In this document: positions 1-6,565 of the stretch, piece after piece
Numbering within the stretch: the stretch's first letter is position 1
How the letters are laid out: each line of letters starts with the position of its first letter
From: Endomicrobium sp.
GTDB taxonomy: Bacteria; Elusimicrobiota; Endomicrobiia; Endomicrobiales; Endomicrobiaceae
Length of the DNA: 6,765 nt
Direction: 5' to 3'
NCBI GenBank assembly: GCA_031264895.1
Contig: JAISDI010000278.1
Location: 1 to 6,765 of the forward strand
Position numbers and translations under genes: made by a program
The notes under the pieces: generated by a model
Seen by the model: only the letters and a program-made list of their open reading frames with translations
Told to the model about the DNA's origin: nothing
Database searches by the model: none

Positions 1-21
1 ACAAACGTGCGTCCTTGTCAG

Positions 22-46
22 ATTCTCTACGCACTGCGGAGAGAAT
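22..46. repeat. Short REP-like palindrome
   Basis: ATTCTCT (22-28) is the exact reverse complement of AGAGAAT (40-46). Inside it CGC (30-32) can pair with GCG (36-38) across one A/G mismatch, leaving a 3-base loop. The flanks read GTCA before and TCATGA after, the look of a dispersed extragenic palindrome. It is not followed by a T-run, so it is not a good terminator. A similar GCGGA...ATTCA motif sits near 4417-4430. Confidence 0.45.
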
Positions 47-232
47 TCATGAAAAGTTGTATAAAATTGCCTAAAATATTCCTTGTAAAATTTCTTAACA
101 CAATGATTATAACTAATTATGATGAAATGTGTCTTTGCATTTTTTTATAAATGTTTTCCATATCCTTTTTTATCTAACTACAAATAAAGGTCTTTGCTGA
201 CGGGGTATTATGGCGACTAACGGCAACGTGGT

Positions 233-255
233 TTCCCGATTAAAAATTTCGGGAA
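233..255. repeat. Palindrome TTCCCGA/TCGGGAA
   Basis: TTCCCGA (233-239) and TCGGGAA (249-255) form a perfect 7-bp stem around a 9-base AT loop. On the minus strand it is preceded by TTTGTCA, so that strand reads GTCATTCCCGA, a common form of short intergenic palindrome in AT-rich genomes. No T-run follows on either strand, so I favour a repeat element over a terminator. Confidence 0.45.
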
Positions 256-276
256 TGACAAACTAGCGGAATCATC

Positions 277-374
277 TTTGTCATCATGTCCGAAGGTCTG
301 GAATTCTTTAATTCCACAGAAGCCTGCCCCGTGAGGTCGTAACACGGGAGGCATATTAGTGAATTGATGACGAA
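277..374. repeat. 98-base palindromic element, possible MITE or structured RNA
   Basis: The ends are inverted repeats: TTTGTCATCA (277-286) pairs with TGATGACGAA (365-374) over 10 bp with one G-T pair. Two hairpins are nested inside. The first is TGGAATT (299-305) with AATTCCA (310-316) around a 4-base loop. The second is GCCT plus CCCGTG (322-325, 328-333) with CACGGG plus AGGC (343-352) around a 9-base loop and a 2-base bulge. Together they fold as a three-way junction. GAATC occurs just outside the left end (269-273) and at the right end (372-376). It matches no riboswitch class that I can recall. A small non-coding mobile repeat is the simplest reading; a structured leader RNA is the alternative. 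Confidence 0.4.
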
Positions 375-384
375 TCTTTTGATT

Positions 385-413
385 TTGACTTTTTTAGAGT
401 TTTTAGAGATACT
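385..413 (+). promoter_or_regulatory. Candidate sigma70 promoter for the LtaS-like gene (distal)
   Basis: TTGACT (385-390, 5 of 6 to TTGACA) is followed after 17 bases by GATACT (408-413, 4 of 6 to TATAAT). Transcription would begin near 420, giving a leader of roughly 70 to 100 bases. It lies just after the 277-374 palindromic element. Confidence 0.4.
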
Positions 414-427
414 TAGCAGGATTTATT

Positions 428-456
428 TTATCTTAAATTTTAAAAAATGATATAAT
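428..456 (+). promoter_or_regulatory. Candidate proximal promoter with a perfect -10 box
   Basis: A perfect TATAAT lies at 451-456. The hexamer 17 bases upstream, TTATCT (428-433), is a poor -35 box. Transcription would start near 463, placing the hairpin at 478-494 almost at the 5' end of the message. It could act instead of, or together with, the promoter at 385-413. Confidence 0.4.
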
Positions 457-477
457 AAGACTCCTTAAAGTAAATCA

Positions 478-494
478 GCCGCATTGAATGCGGC
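478..494 (+). promoter_or_regulatory. Hairpin covering the first ATG of the LtaS-like gene
   Basis: GCCGCAT (478-484) and ATGCGGC (488-494) form a perfect 7-bp, GC-rich stem with a 3-base TGA loop. The ATG at 488-490 lies inside the 3' arm. In RNA this would bury the first possible start codon, so either translation is restrained here or the true start is a later ATG (497 or 518). Confidence 0.45.
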
Positions 495-2509
495 ATATGG
501 GATCAATCAAAAGCATTATGGTAAAAGAATACAATTTTGAAAAATATTTTGACTGTCTCTTAAAAATCGTACCGATAAATATCGCCGCTCTTGCGGCAAT
601 GACGGTATATAGAATATTTTTCTTCTTTTATTTTGCAGATTTTGGAAGTTTGAAAGGTCTTTACGGATACGTTTTTAAATCTTTTTTTCTGGGGCTGAGG
701 TTTGATTTATCCGTTTTGGCATACATAAATTCCGTTGTTATTCTTATCTTTACGTTCTTTTTATTTTTAAGAAATTTAAGAATCTTCAGATTTTTTACGG
801 GTTTGATAAAATTTTATTATTGGTTTGTTTTTACCGCAGTCGTCATTTTAAATTTGATAGATTTCGGATTTTTTACTTATTTTAACGATCATATAAACCT
901 TTTATTTTTCCAATTTTTTGAAGACGATATGTTCGCTCTTTTAAAAACAATAGCTTATGACTGGCGTTTTCCGATAGCGCTTGCGGTTCTTGCGGCGGCA
1001 AGTTACGTGATTTATAAATTCAGCTCTTATACGCGCAGACTGCTTTTTAACATGAAATGTGCGATAGCTTCTTCGTTCTGGAGTTTTCCGTTAAAAACGG
1101 TAATTGTTTTGATTGTTCCCTGCATAGTGTTTCTTGCTGCAAGAGGGACTGTTTCCATGTTTCCACTCGGAACTTTCTATACGCAGATTTCACCGAATTC
1201 TTTTATCAATAAGCTTTCCATCTCAAGCCTGCATTCTCTTGCCGACGCATTGTATGCCAAGTCCGAACAGAGCGGCGATAAAATAAAACTTTATGAAAAA
1301 TTCGGTCTCGACGGCAATTTGCTGGATTTGTCGGTTTTTAACAAAATCACTCCCGCCAGCCACGACATTGCAATGCTTAAACCGAATGTGGTTTTTATAA
1401 TACTTGAAAGTTTCGGAGAAGCGCCGATATTATATAACGGAGAAGATTTTAACGTTCTTGGCGGATTAAAAAAACATTTTGACGACGATACTGTGCTTTA
1501 CAATTTTCTTTCTGCCGGAAGAATTACGGTTCATTGTCTTGAATCCACGGTTTTAAATATGCCGCAAAGGCCTTTTTCACTGCAAATTACGCAAAGCCCG
1601 TCGGCCTACAACCGATATTCAAGCGCGGCGGCTTCTCCGTATCAAAAAGCCGGATACGATACTAAAGCAATTTATGGCGGAAGCCTTATGTGGAGGGGCA
1701 TAGAAAACTTTTTTAAGGCGCAGGGTTTTAACAAAACTTACGGCGAAGGAAGCATTAAAAATGAGTACCGCCACCAATGGGGAATAAACGACGCTCAATT
1801 TTTTGAGATAATTTTAAGGGAACTGAACGAGACGCCTAACAGGCCGAAACTTATTTACGCAATGTCTACGGGAACTCATCCGCCCTACGAAGTACCGCCC
1901 TACTATAAGCCTTTGCCTTTGAATATTCCCGCGGAACTTGCGCGCATGATGCCCGGAGAAAAAAAGTACGGAAAAAAAATATTTGAAACTTATCAGTTTG
2001 CAAATCATGAAGCGGCAAAATTTTTGGACGCGGTAAAAAATTCAAAACTTGCGGAAAACACAATTGTCGTCATCACGGGAGATCATAATTTAAGAGAAAT
2101 CAATCCGCCGTTAAAAGAAGATTTATTCAAAAAATACGCGGTGCCGATGTACATTTATATGCCCGAAAAAATAAAAAAACGCTTTAATGCCGACATCGCG
2201 GGAAGCCATATAGACATAATGCCGACGCTTTACGATCTGTCTCTTTCTGAAACCGAATATGTGGCGGCGGGAACAAGCCTGCTGGACGATTCCAAAAAGC
2301 ATATAGCTTTTAACAGCGAAGGTTTTATTTTATCTCAAGACAAAGCAGTTTTATATAATATAGACGCAGGCAAAGCCGAGTATTTTAATTTTGATGCCCG
2401 TACAAAAACTTTAACCGAAACCGAATATACGCAGCGGCACGGAGAAATGGTAGAATATTACAAAAATACGGTTGCCGCAGCAGACATATTTTTAAAGACG
2501 GAAAAATAA
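488..2509 (+). CDS. LtaS/MdoB-family membrane sulfatase-fold transferase
   Basis: Probable membrane phosphoglycerol or phosphoethanolamine transferase of the LTA synthase/MdoB family, acting on the outer face of the cytoplasmic membrane. The 673-residue length and plan are typical: about five membrane helices (near residues 26-50, 68-94, 105-125, 161-178, 202-219), then an alkaline-phosphatase/sulfatase-fold domain from about 298. Visible active-site elements are PNVVFIILESFG with metal-binding Glu307, GRIT with the likely nucleophile Thr347, a Trp-Arg pair (402-403) in the substrate-binding stretch, HPPY (His464), GDH (Asp532-His533) and SHIDIMPT (573-580). The start is uncertain: the ATGs at 488, 497 and 518 all lack a good ribosome site, and the first lies in a hairpin. 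Starting at 518 would give 663 residues and lose no domain. It leads the lemA-protease block, with lemA 38 bases on. The family call is secure; the substrate is not, since related enzymes make lipoteichoic acid, modify periplasmic glucans or decorate lipids. Confidence 0.9.
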   Translation: MRHMGSIKSIMVKEYNFEKYFDCLLKIVPINIAALAAMTVYRIFFFFYFADFGSLKGLYGYVFKSFFLGLRFDLSVLAYINSVVILIFTFFLFLRNLRIFRFFTGLIKFYYWFVFTAVVILNLIDFGFFTYFNDHINLLFFQFFEDDMFALLKTIAYDWRFPIALAVLAAASYVIYKFSSYTRRLLFNMKCAIASSFWSFPLKTVIVLIVPCIVFLAARGTVSMFPLGTFYTQISPNSFINKLSISSLHSLADALYAKSEQSGDKIKLYEKFGLDGNLLDLSVFNKITPASHDIAMLKPNVVFIILESFGEAPILYNGEDFNVLGGLKKHFDDDTVLYNFLSAGRITVHCLESTVLNMPQRPFSLQITQSPSAYNRYSSAAASPYQKAGYDTKAIYGGSLMWRGIENFFKAQGFNKTYGEGSIKNEYRHQWGINDAQFFEIILRELNETPNRPKLIYAMSTGTHPPYEVPPYYKPLPLNIPAELARMMPGEKKYGKKIFETYQFANHEAAKFLDAVKNSKLAENTIVVITGDHNLREINPPLKEDLFKKYAVPMYIYMPEKIKKRFNADIAGSHIDIMPTLYDLSLSETEYVAAGTSLLDDSKKHIAFNSEGFILSQDKAVLYNIDAGKAEYFNFDARTKTLTETEYTQRHGEMVEYYKNTVAAADIFLKTEK

Positions 2510-2547
2510 GGGGTTTATCCCCAAAACTAAGATAAGGGAGGAAAGTA

Positions 2548-3126
2548 ATGGCTACGATTTTGTTATTTTTAATTGCTGTGCTTGTGTTTTTCGCTTTAAT
2601 TGTCGGGTTGTATCTTCTTGTGACGTACAATGCTTTTGTCGCTCTTAAAAACAGGGTAAAAGAAGCGTGGAGCGATATCGAGGTGCAGATGAAACGCCGT
2701 TATGATCTTATCCCAAACCTCGTCGAAATCGTTAAAGGTTACGCCACCCATGAAAAAGGTACGTTGGAAGCCGTTATTCAGGCGAGAAATATGGCGATGG
2801 CAAGTCAAGGGTCTTTGGAAGATAAAGCGAAAGCCGAGAACATGCTTACGGGAACTTTGAAATCTCTTTTTGCCCTTTCGGAGAATTATCCCAACCTTAA
2901 AGCAAATGAAAACTTTTTGGAATTGCAGAGAGAATTGACCGATACCGAAAATAAAATACAGGCAAGCAGGAGATTTTACAATTCCAATGTGCTTGCGATA
3001 AACACGAAACTTGAAATGTTTCCGAGCAATTTTGTAGGAAAGATGTTTGGTTTTGCAAAACAGGAATTCTTTAAACTCGACGAAAACGAACAGGCTGCAA
3101 GACAAGCCGTCAAAATTTCTTTCTGA
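2548..3126 (+). CDS. lemA: LemA family membrane protein
   Basis: LemA-family protein of 192 residues, close to the usual length. One N-terminal membrane helix (about 3-26) is followed by a long helical domain. Family hallmarks are the YNAFVALKNRVKEAWSDI stretch (27-44), RRYDLIPNLVEIVKGYA (50-66), and a C-terminal FGFAKQEFF region before the final Val-Lys-Ile-Ser-Phe. The start is well supported by AGGGAGG (2535-2541) six bases before the ATG. A weak GGGG/CCCC hairpin (2510-2522) lies between the upstream stop and this gene, without a T-run, so read-through from the LtaS-like gene is likely. The biochemical role of LemA is not settled; the family is repeatedly found beside M48 proteases, as here, and is thought to work with them in membrane-protein turnover or envelope stress. 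The identification is firm and the function is inferred. Confidence 0.93.
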   Translation: MATILLFLIAVLVFFALIVGLYLLVTYNAFVALKNRVKEAWSDIEVQMKRRYDLIPNLVEIVKGYATHEKGTLEAVIQARNMAMASQGSLEDKAKAENMLTGTLKSLFALSENYPNLKANENFLELQRELTDTENKIQASRRFYNSNVLAINTKLEMFPSNFVGKMFGFAKQEFFKLDENEQAARQAVKISF

Positions 3127-3141
3127 TCAAAGGAACGATAA

Positions 3142-4140
3142 ATGGCAAATATTACGACTTATGACTTTATAGGTTCCAATACAAGAAAAACTATATTGCT
3201 TATGATCCTTTTTCCGATAAGCCTTGTAGTTTTGGTGTATTTGATGATTTTACTGTTTAGCGCGTTAAGCGGCGGAGCGCAATCAGCTTACGGACACGTT
3301 TCGCCTTTACAAGCGGCAAATGCTTTGGCAATAGATGTTTTGCCGGTAATATCAGTCATCGCGATTTTGTGGATCACGATAAGTTATTTTTTCGGCCAGA
3401 AATTTATTCTTTCCGCCGCGGGCGCGGTAGAAATAAACAAACAATCCGCTCCGGAGATAATAAGGCTTGTCGAAAATATCGCCATTACGGCGGGTCTTCC
3501 GATGCCGAAAGTTTACGTAATTAACGACGAATCGCTGAACGCTTTTGCCACGGGAAGAGATCCAAAACATTCTTATATCGCGCTGACAAAAGGAATCATA
3601 AAAAAACTTGAAAAACCGGAACTGGAAGGCGTTATTGCCCACGAAATGGCGCATATAGGCAACAGAGACATAAGGCTTATGCTTATAATGGTGGTCTGCA
3701 TAAGTTTTGCGACTATCGCTGCGGAAATGATGTTAAGGTTTGCAATGTCGTCAAAAAGCAGAGGTTCCGGCAAAAATAAAGGCGGCGGACAGCTTTTGCT
3801 TGTCGCTTTAGCGCTTGCTCTTTATATATACGGTTACCTTATAGCGCCGCTTATAAAACTTGCAGTATCGAGAACAAGAGAATATCAGGCGGACGCCACT
3901 GCGGCTCTTTTAACGAGAAACCCCGAAGGACTTGTAAACGCTTTAAGAAAAATATCAAAAGATTCCGTCGTAGAAAAACTTAACGACAAAGAAACAATGG
4001 CGGCAATGTGCATAGCGACGCCTCTTTCGCCGAAAAAACAAAACTCGCTTTTTTCAAAATTTTCAGGCCTTTTCGCGACGCATCCGCCTATTGAAGACAG
4101 AATAAAAGCTTTGATGACGATGGACGGATACAGAAGCTGA
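3142..4140 (+). CDS. htpX: HtpX-like M48 zinc metalloprotease
   Basis: Membrane-bound zinc endopeptidase of family M48 (HtpX/Ste24 type), 332 residues, expected to cleave damaged or misfolded membrane proteins. Hydrophobic segments lie near residues 17-40, 65-85, 175-196 and 217-238. The zinc site is HEMAH (167-171: His167, catalytic Glu168, His171), and the third ligand is probably Glu247 in SRTREYQADA. Upstream, the stretch KVYVINDESLNAFATG (123-138) and, downstream, THPPIEDRIKAL (313-324) are both typical of the family. The start is set by AAAGGAA (3129-3135) before the ATG at 3142, only 15 bases after the lemA stop, so the two are very likely co-transcribed and translated together. No clear terminator follows; the tRNA promoter begins about 20 bases after the stop. 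HtpX is the closest familiar name, but the longer second hydrophobic region and the lemA neighbour also fit other M48 subfamily members. Confidence 0.92.
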   Translation: MANITTYDFIGSNTRKTILLMILFPISLVVLVYLMILLFSALSGGAQSAYGHVSPLQAANALAIDVLPVISVIAILWITISYFFGQKFILSAAGAVEINKQSAPEIIRLVENIAITAGLPMPKVYVINDESLNAFATGRDPKHSYIALTKGIIKKLEKPELEGVIAHEMAHIGNRDIRLMLIMVVCISFATIAAEMMLRFAMSSKSRGSGKNKGGGQLLLVALALALYIYGYLIAPLIKLAVSRTREYQADATAALLTRNPEGLVNALRKISKDSVVEKLNDKETMAAMCIATPLSPKKQNSLFSKFSGLFATHPPIEDRIKALMTMDGYRS

Positions 4141-4160
4141 AAAATGCCGAAAAAATCTAT

Positions 4161-4188
4161 TTGAAAAATTTTTTAAAAAATGTATAAT
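4161..4188 (+). promoter_or_regulatory. Promoter of the tRNA-Asn gene
   Basis: TTGAAA (4161-4166, 5 of 6 to TTGACA) is separated by 16 bases from a perfect TATAAT (4183-4188). Transcription would begin near 4195, leaving a leader of about 45 bases that is trimmed from the tRNA. The surroundings are extremely AT-rich. Confidence 0.7.
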
Positions 4189-4241
4189 TAGTACATTCGT
4201 TTAAACAAGAACATATTGAAAATATCAATAAAATAATTAGT

Positions 4242-4313
4242 TCCGACGTAGCTCAATGGTGGAGCAATCGGCTGTTAACCGATCGGTTGCTGGTTCGAGT
4301 CCAGCCGTCGGAG
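4242..4313 (+). tRNA. tRNA-Asn (anticodon GTT)
   Basis: A complete 72-base cloverleaf. The acceptor stem is TCCGACG (4242-4248) with CGTCGGA (4306-4312), followed by discriminator G4313. The D stem is GCTC (4251-4254) with GAGC (4262-4265). The anticodon stem is ATCGG (4267-4271) with CCGAT (4279-4283), and the loop CTGTTAA carries GTT at 4274-4276. The variable loop is five bases. The T arm is GCTGG (4289-4293), loop TTCGAGT, CCAGC (4301-4305). All stems are fully paired. The 3' CCA is not encoded (CTTTT follows), so it must be added by the CCA-adding enzyme. It decodes AAC and AAU, has its own promoter and terminator, and so appears to be a single-gene transcription unit. Confidence 0.97.
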
Positions 4314-4327
4314 CTTTTCTAAAATGT

Positions 4328-4361
4328 AAAGCCCTTTGACAAAATTGTCAAAGGGCTTTTT
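4328..4361 (+). terminator. Strong intrinsic terminator after tRNA-Asn
   Basis: AAAGCCCTTTGAC (4328-4340) pairs perfectly with GTCAAAGGGCTTT (4347-4359) around an AAAATT loop, and ends in five Ts (4357-4361). It begins 15 bases after the tRNA. Read from the minus strand the stem is the same but the T-run is broken (TTTACATTTT), so it may also stop trpA transcripts, less efficiently. Confidence 0.88.
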
Positions 4362-4398
4362 GTATGCAAAATCAATTTACTTTTTTCATCTGACCTGA

Positions 4399-4420
4399 CC
4401 GCTTTTTGAAAAAAAGGCGG
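4399..4420 (-). repeat. Hairpin downstream of trpA
   Basis: CCGCTTTTT (4399-4407) pairs with AAAAA-G-GCGG (4411-4420) through a 9-bp stem with one bulged G. It lies about 35 bases past the trpA stop. No T-run follows it on the minus strand, so it is at best a weak terminator or an RNA-stabilising 3' hairpin. The adjoining GCGGAATTCA text resembles the palindrome at 22-46, so it may instead be a member of the same repeat family. Confidence 0.35.
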
Positions 4421-4455
4421 AATTCACTCATGAGAAGATGAGCGAAGTGGGGAAC

Positions 4456-5262
4456 TCATAATGTTTTTGTGGAAATTTTGTTATCCATTTCTTTTCTGAT
4501 TGAAGAGATGTATTCGGCAAGTTTGGCGGCGGCATTTTCTTTGTATTGTTCGATTATTTTTACTATAGCGCTTCCTATTATTACGCCGTCGGCATATTTT
4601 GATATTTCTTTTGCCTGCTGGCCGGAACTTATACCGAAACCGACAGCAACGGGAATGCCCGTAACTTTTTTTATCTTCGATACAATAGAATTTATATCTG
4701 CGTTTATTTCCGTTCTCATTCCTGTAACTCCGAGAGATGAAACAAGGTAAATAAAACCTTTTGCGGATTTTGCAAGCATTTCTATTCTGTCTGTTGAAGT
4801 TGGCGCTATAAGAGTTATTATCGTAATGCCGTATTTATCGGCAAACTCTTTCACTTCTGTCTGTTCTTCAAAAGGCATATCGGGGGCTATCAGCGCGCAT
4901 ATTCCGGTTTCGGCGCATTTTTTAAAAAATTTATCGTAACCGTATGTAAGCAGCGGATTTAAATATGTCATAAAAGCCAAAGGAACATCCGTTTTTTTTC
5001 TTATCCTTGAAACCATATCAAAAATGTCGTCTAAACCTATTTTATTGTTTAAAGCTCTTGTCATGGCGTTTTGTATGACCTCGCCTTCTGCCACAGGGTC
5101 GGAAAAAGGTATGCCTATCTCTATTAAATCCGCGCCGTTTTGCGCAAGCGCATATATAAACTCTTCGCTGTTTTCAATAGCCGGATCGCCTGCGGTTAAA
5201 TATGCTATCAATGCTTTTTTATCGTAAAACGCCTTTAAAATTTCATTTTCAGTTTTATTCAT
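4456..5262 (-). CDS. trpA: Tryptophan synthase alpha subunit
   Basis: TrpA cleaves indole-3-glycerol phosphate to indole and glyceraldehyde 3-phosphate; the indole passes to TrpB in the cytoplasmic tryptophan synthase complex. About 268-270 residues, a normal length for this TIM-barrel. Numbering from the longer start (5268): catalytic Glu50 in LIEIGIPFSDP; the motif usually ending LADGP reads VAEGE, so Glu61 sits where catalytic Asp60 is expected; VSSLGVTGMR (176-185) is the flexible loop; GFGIS (210-214) and GVIIGSAIV (228-236) form the phosphate site. Two starts are possible. The Shine-Dalgarno AAAGGAGA (5278-5271) is 3 bases from the ATG at 5268 but 9 from the ATG at 5262, so I prefer 5262. 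Either way the start lies inside the end of trpB, so translation is coupled. The identification is very secure. Confidence 0.95.
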   Translation of the reverse strand: MNKTENEILKAFYDKKALIAYLTAGDPAIENSEEFIYALAQNGADLIEIGIPFSDPVAEGEVIQNAMTRALNNKIGLDDIFDMVSRIRKKTDVPLAFMTYLNPLLTYGYDKFFKKCAETGICALIAPDMPFEEQTEVKEFADKYGITIITLIAPTSTDRIEMLAKSAKGFIYLVSSLGVTGMRTEINADINSIVSKIKKVTGIPVAVGFGISSGQQAKEISKYADGVIIGSAIVKIIEQYKENAAAKLAEYISSIRKEMDNKISTKTL

Positions 5263-6439
5263 GGACATTTTCTCCTTTATATCTTGCTATCATAGCAACG
5301 TCTTTGTCGCCTCTTCCTGAAAGAGTAACTACGATAATTTCGTCCTTTTTCATTTCCGGCGCTATCAGCATTGCGTGATAAACCGCGTGCGCCGATTCTA
5401 TCGCGGGAATTATTCCCTCCGTAAGCGATAAAAATTCAAAAGCTTCAACTGCCTGTTCGTCAGTCACCGCTACGTATTTCACTCTTTTTATGTCGTGAAG
5501 ATAAGCGTGTTCCGGGCCTATTCCTGGATAATCGAGGCCTGCGGAAATAGAATAAACCGGAGCGATCTGTCCGCTTTCAGTTTGGCAGAAATAAGATTTC
5601 ATTCCGTGAAATATTCCCGTCCTGCCGGTAGCTATTGTCGCTGCCGTTTCCGGAGTGTCAATTCCTTTTCCGGCGGCTTCGCACCCTATAAGTTTTACAT
5701 TTTTATCGTTTAGAAAATTATAGAAAGTACCCATAGCGTTTGAACCGCCTCCGACGCATGCAATAACTGCATCCGGCAGCCTGCCTTCTTTTTCCGTAAT
5801 CTGTTCTTTTATTTCTTTGCTTATTACGCTTTGAAAATCTCTCACAATTTCAGGAAACGGATGCGGCCCCATGACAGAACCCAAAACATAAAGTGTATCT
5901 TCGACCCTGCGCGTCCATTCTCTCATAGTTTCGCTGACGGCATCTTTTAAAGTTCTTGTGCCGCTTTTGACAGGATTGACTTTCGCACCGAGAAGTTTCA
6001 TTCTAAACACGTTCAATGCCTGCCTTTCGGTATCTTCCTCGCCCATGAATATCTCGCATTCCATGCCAAGCAGCGCTGCGGCTGTCGCAGCCGCCACGCC
6101 GTGCTGTCCGGCGCCGGTTTCTGCAATAATTCTTTTTTTGCCCATCTTTTTTGCAAGCAAAGTCTGCCCCAAAACATTATTGATTTTATGCGATCCCGTA
6201 TGATTTAAATCTTCTCTTTTCAAATATATTTTAGCCCCGCCGAGTTTTTCCGTCATATTTTTAGCATAATACAGCCTCGAAGGTCTGCCGGCATATTCAT
6301 TTAACAGCGCGTTTAATTCCATATTAAAATCTTTATCGCTCTTATAATAATTGTAAGCTTCTTCAAGCTCTTTAACGGCATTCATAAGCGTCTCGGGTAT
6401 GTAACGCCCGCCATACGCTCCAAATTTTCCTTTAGACAT
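5255..6439 (-). CDS. trpB: Tryptophan synthase beta subunit
   Basis: TrpB is the pyridoxal-phosphate enzyme that joins indole and L-serine to make L-tryptophan, in a complex with TrpA. At 394 residues it is full length. It opens with the TrpB1-type sequence KFGAYGGRYIPETL. PLP-binding Lys85 lies in HTGSHKINN (80-88), catalytic Glu107 in AETGAGQHG, the phosphate-binding loop GGGSN at 230-234, the SAGLDYPGIGPEH segment at 299-311, and SGRGDKD at 374-380 holds the Ser that contacts the PLP ring nitrogen. The start is well set: GGAGG (6450-6446) lies six bases before the ATG at 6439. It overlaps trpA by 8 bases (ATGAATAA) or 14, depending on the trpA start, a two-gene trpBA unit. No other trp gene precedes it within the remaining ~325 bases, so other pathway genes must be elsewhere or missing. 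Confidence 0.97.
   Translation of the reverse strand: MSKGKFGAYGGRYIPETLMNAVKELEEAYNYYKSDKDFNMELNALLNEYAGRPSRLYYAKNMTEKLGGAKIYLKREDLNHTGSHKINNVLGQTLLAKKMGKKRIIAETGAGQHGVAAATAAALLGMECEIFMGEEDTERQALNVFRMKLLGAKVNPVKSGTRTLKDAVSETMREWTRRVEDTLYVLGSVMGPHPFPEIVRDFQSVISKEIKEQITEKEGRLPDAVIACVGGGSNAMGTFYNFLNDKNVKLIGCEAAGKGIDTPETAATIATGRTGIFHGMKSYFCQTESGQIAPVYSISAGLDYPGIGPEHAYLHDIKRVKYVAVTDEQAVEAFEFLSLTEGIIPAIESAHAVYHAMLIAPEMKKDEIIVVTLSGRGDKDVAMIARYKGENVHE
5271..5278 (-). promoter_or_regulatory. Ribosome binding site of trpA inside trpB
   Basis: On the minus strand AAAGGAGA lies within the last codons of trpB. Its spacing is 3 bases to the ATG at 5268 and 9 bases to the ATG at 5262. The second spacing is the more usual one and decides the preferred trpA start. 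Confidence 0.7.
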
Positions 6440-6523
6440 TTTATTCCTCCAAATATGATAATTGTTGTCCTAACACTAAACTTGCTATGCAATACTTGCC
6501 GGCTGAAAATGGATACTCGGAAA

Positions 6524-6556
6524 AGACAAAAATTCCCCATCCGAAACATTTTGTCT
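6524..6556. repeat. Inverted repeat AGACAAAA/TTTTGTCT
   Basis: AGACAAAA (6524-6531) and TTTTGTCT (6549-6556) are exact reverse complements around a 17-base interior in which a few more pairs are possible. On the minus strand it lies in the expected trpB leader and ends in TTTTGTCTTTT, faintly terminator-like. The stem is mostly A-T and therefore weak; an operator-like palindrome or a repeat arm are equally possible. Confidence 0.3.
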
Positions 6557-6565
6557 CGTCCACCC
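6535..6565. repeat. Dispersed repeat, copy 1
   Basis: Plus-strand CCCCATCCG (6535-6543) and CGTCCACCC (6557-6565) are separated by 13 bases. The same two blocks occur in the same order at 6671-6693 with one base difference and a 5-base spacer. The conserved ends with a variable centre suggest one repeat family with different inserts. Confidence 0.4.

Larger units (their letters stand above)
1..487. other. Gene-free region rich in small inverted repeats
   Basis: No reading frame with a credible start and ribosome site is visible on either strand. The stretch holds a hairpin at 22-46, a palindrome at 233-255, a multi-stem element at 277-374, and an AT-rich run with two candidate promoters (385-456) leading into the downstream gene. 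The part between 50 and 190 is AT-rich and I see nothing definite in it. The short palindromes are more GC-rich than their surroundings, which fits dispersed repetitive elements inserted in a gap, but a structured RNA between about 190 and 375 cannot be excluded. Confidence 0.6.

Noticed and set aside
83..113. Possible promoter TTGTAA ... TATAAC
   Set aside because: The spacer is 19 bases, both boxes are imperfect, and nothing recognisable lies downstream within the gap; such matches are frequent in AT-rich DNA.
322..352. GC-rich hairpin considered as an intrinsic terminator of a gene to the left of the window
   Set aside because: It is followed by ATATTAGTG rather than a T-run and is better explained as the inner stem of the 277-374 element.
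2596..3105. A 169-residue minus-strand frame opposite lemA
   Set aside because: It lies wholly antisense to a well-conserved gene, is Phe/His/Lys-rich as expected for a shadow, and shows no recognisable domain or ribosome site.
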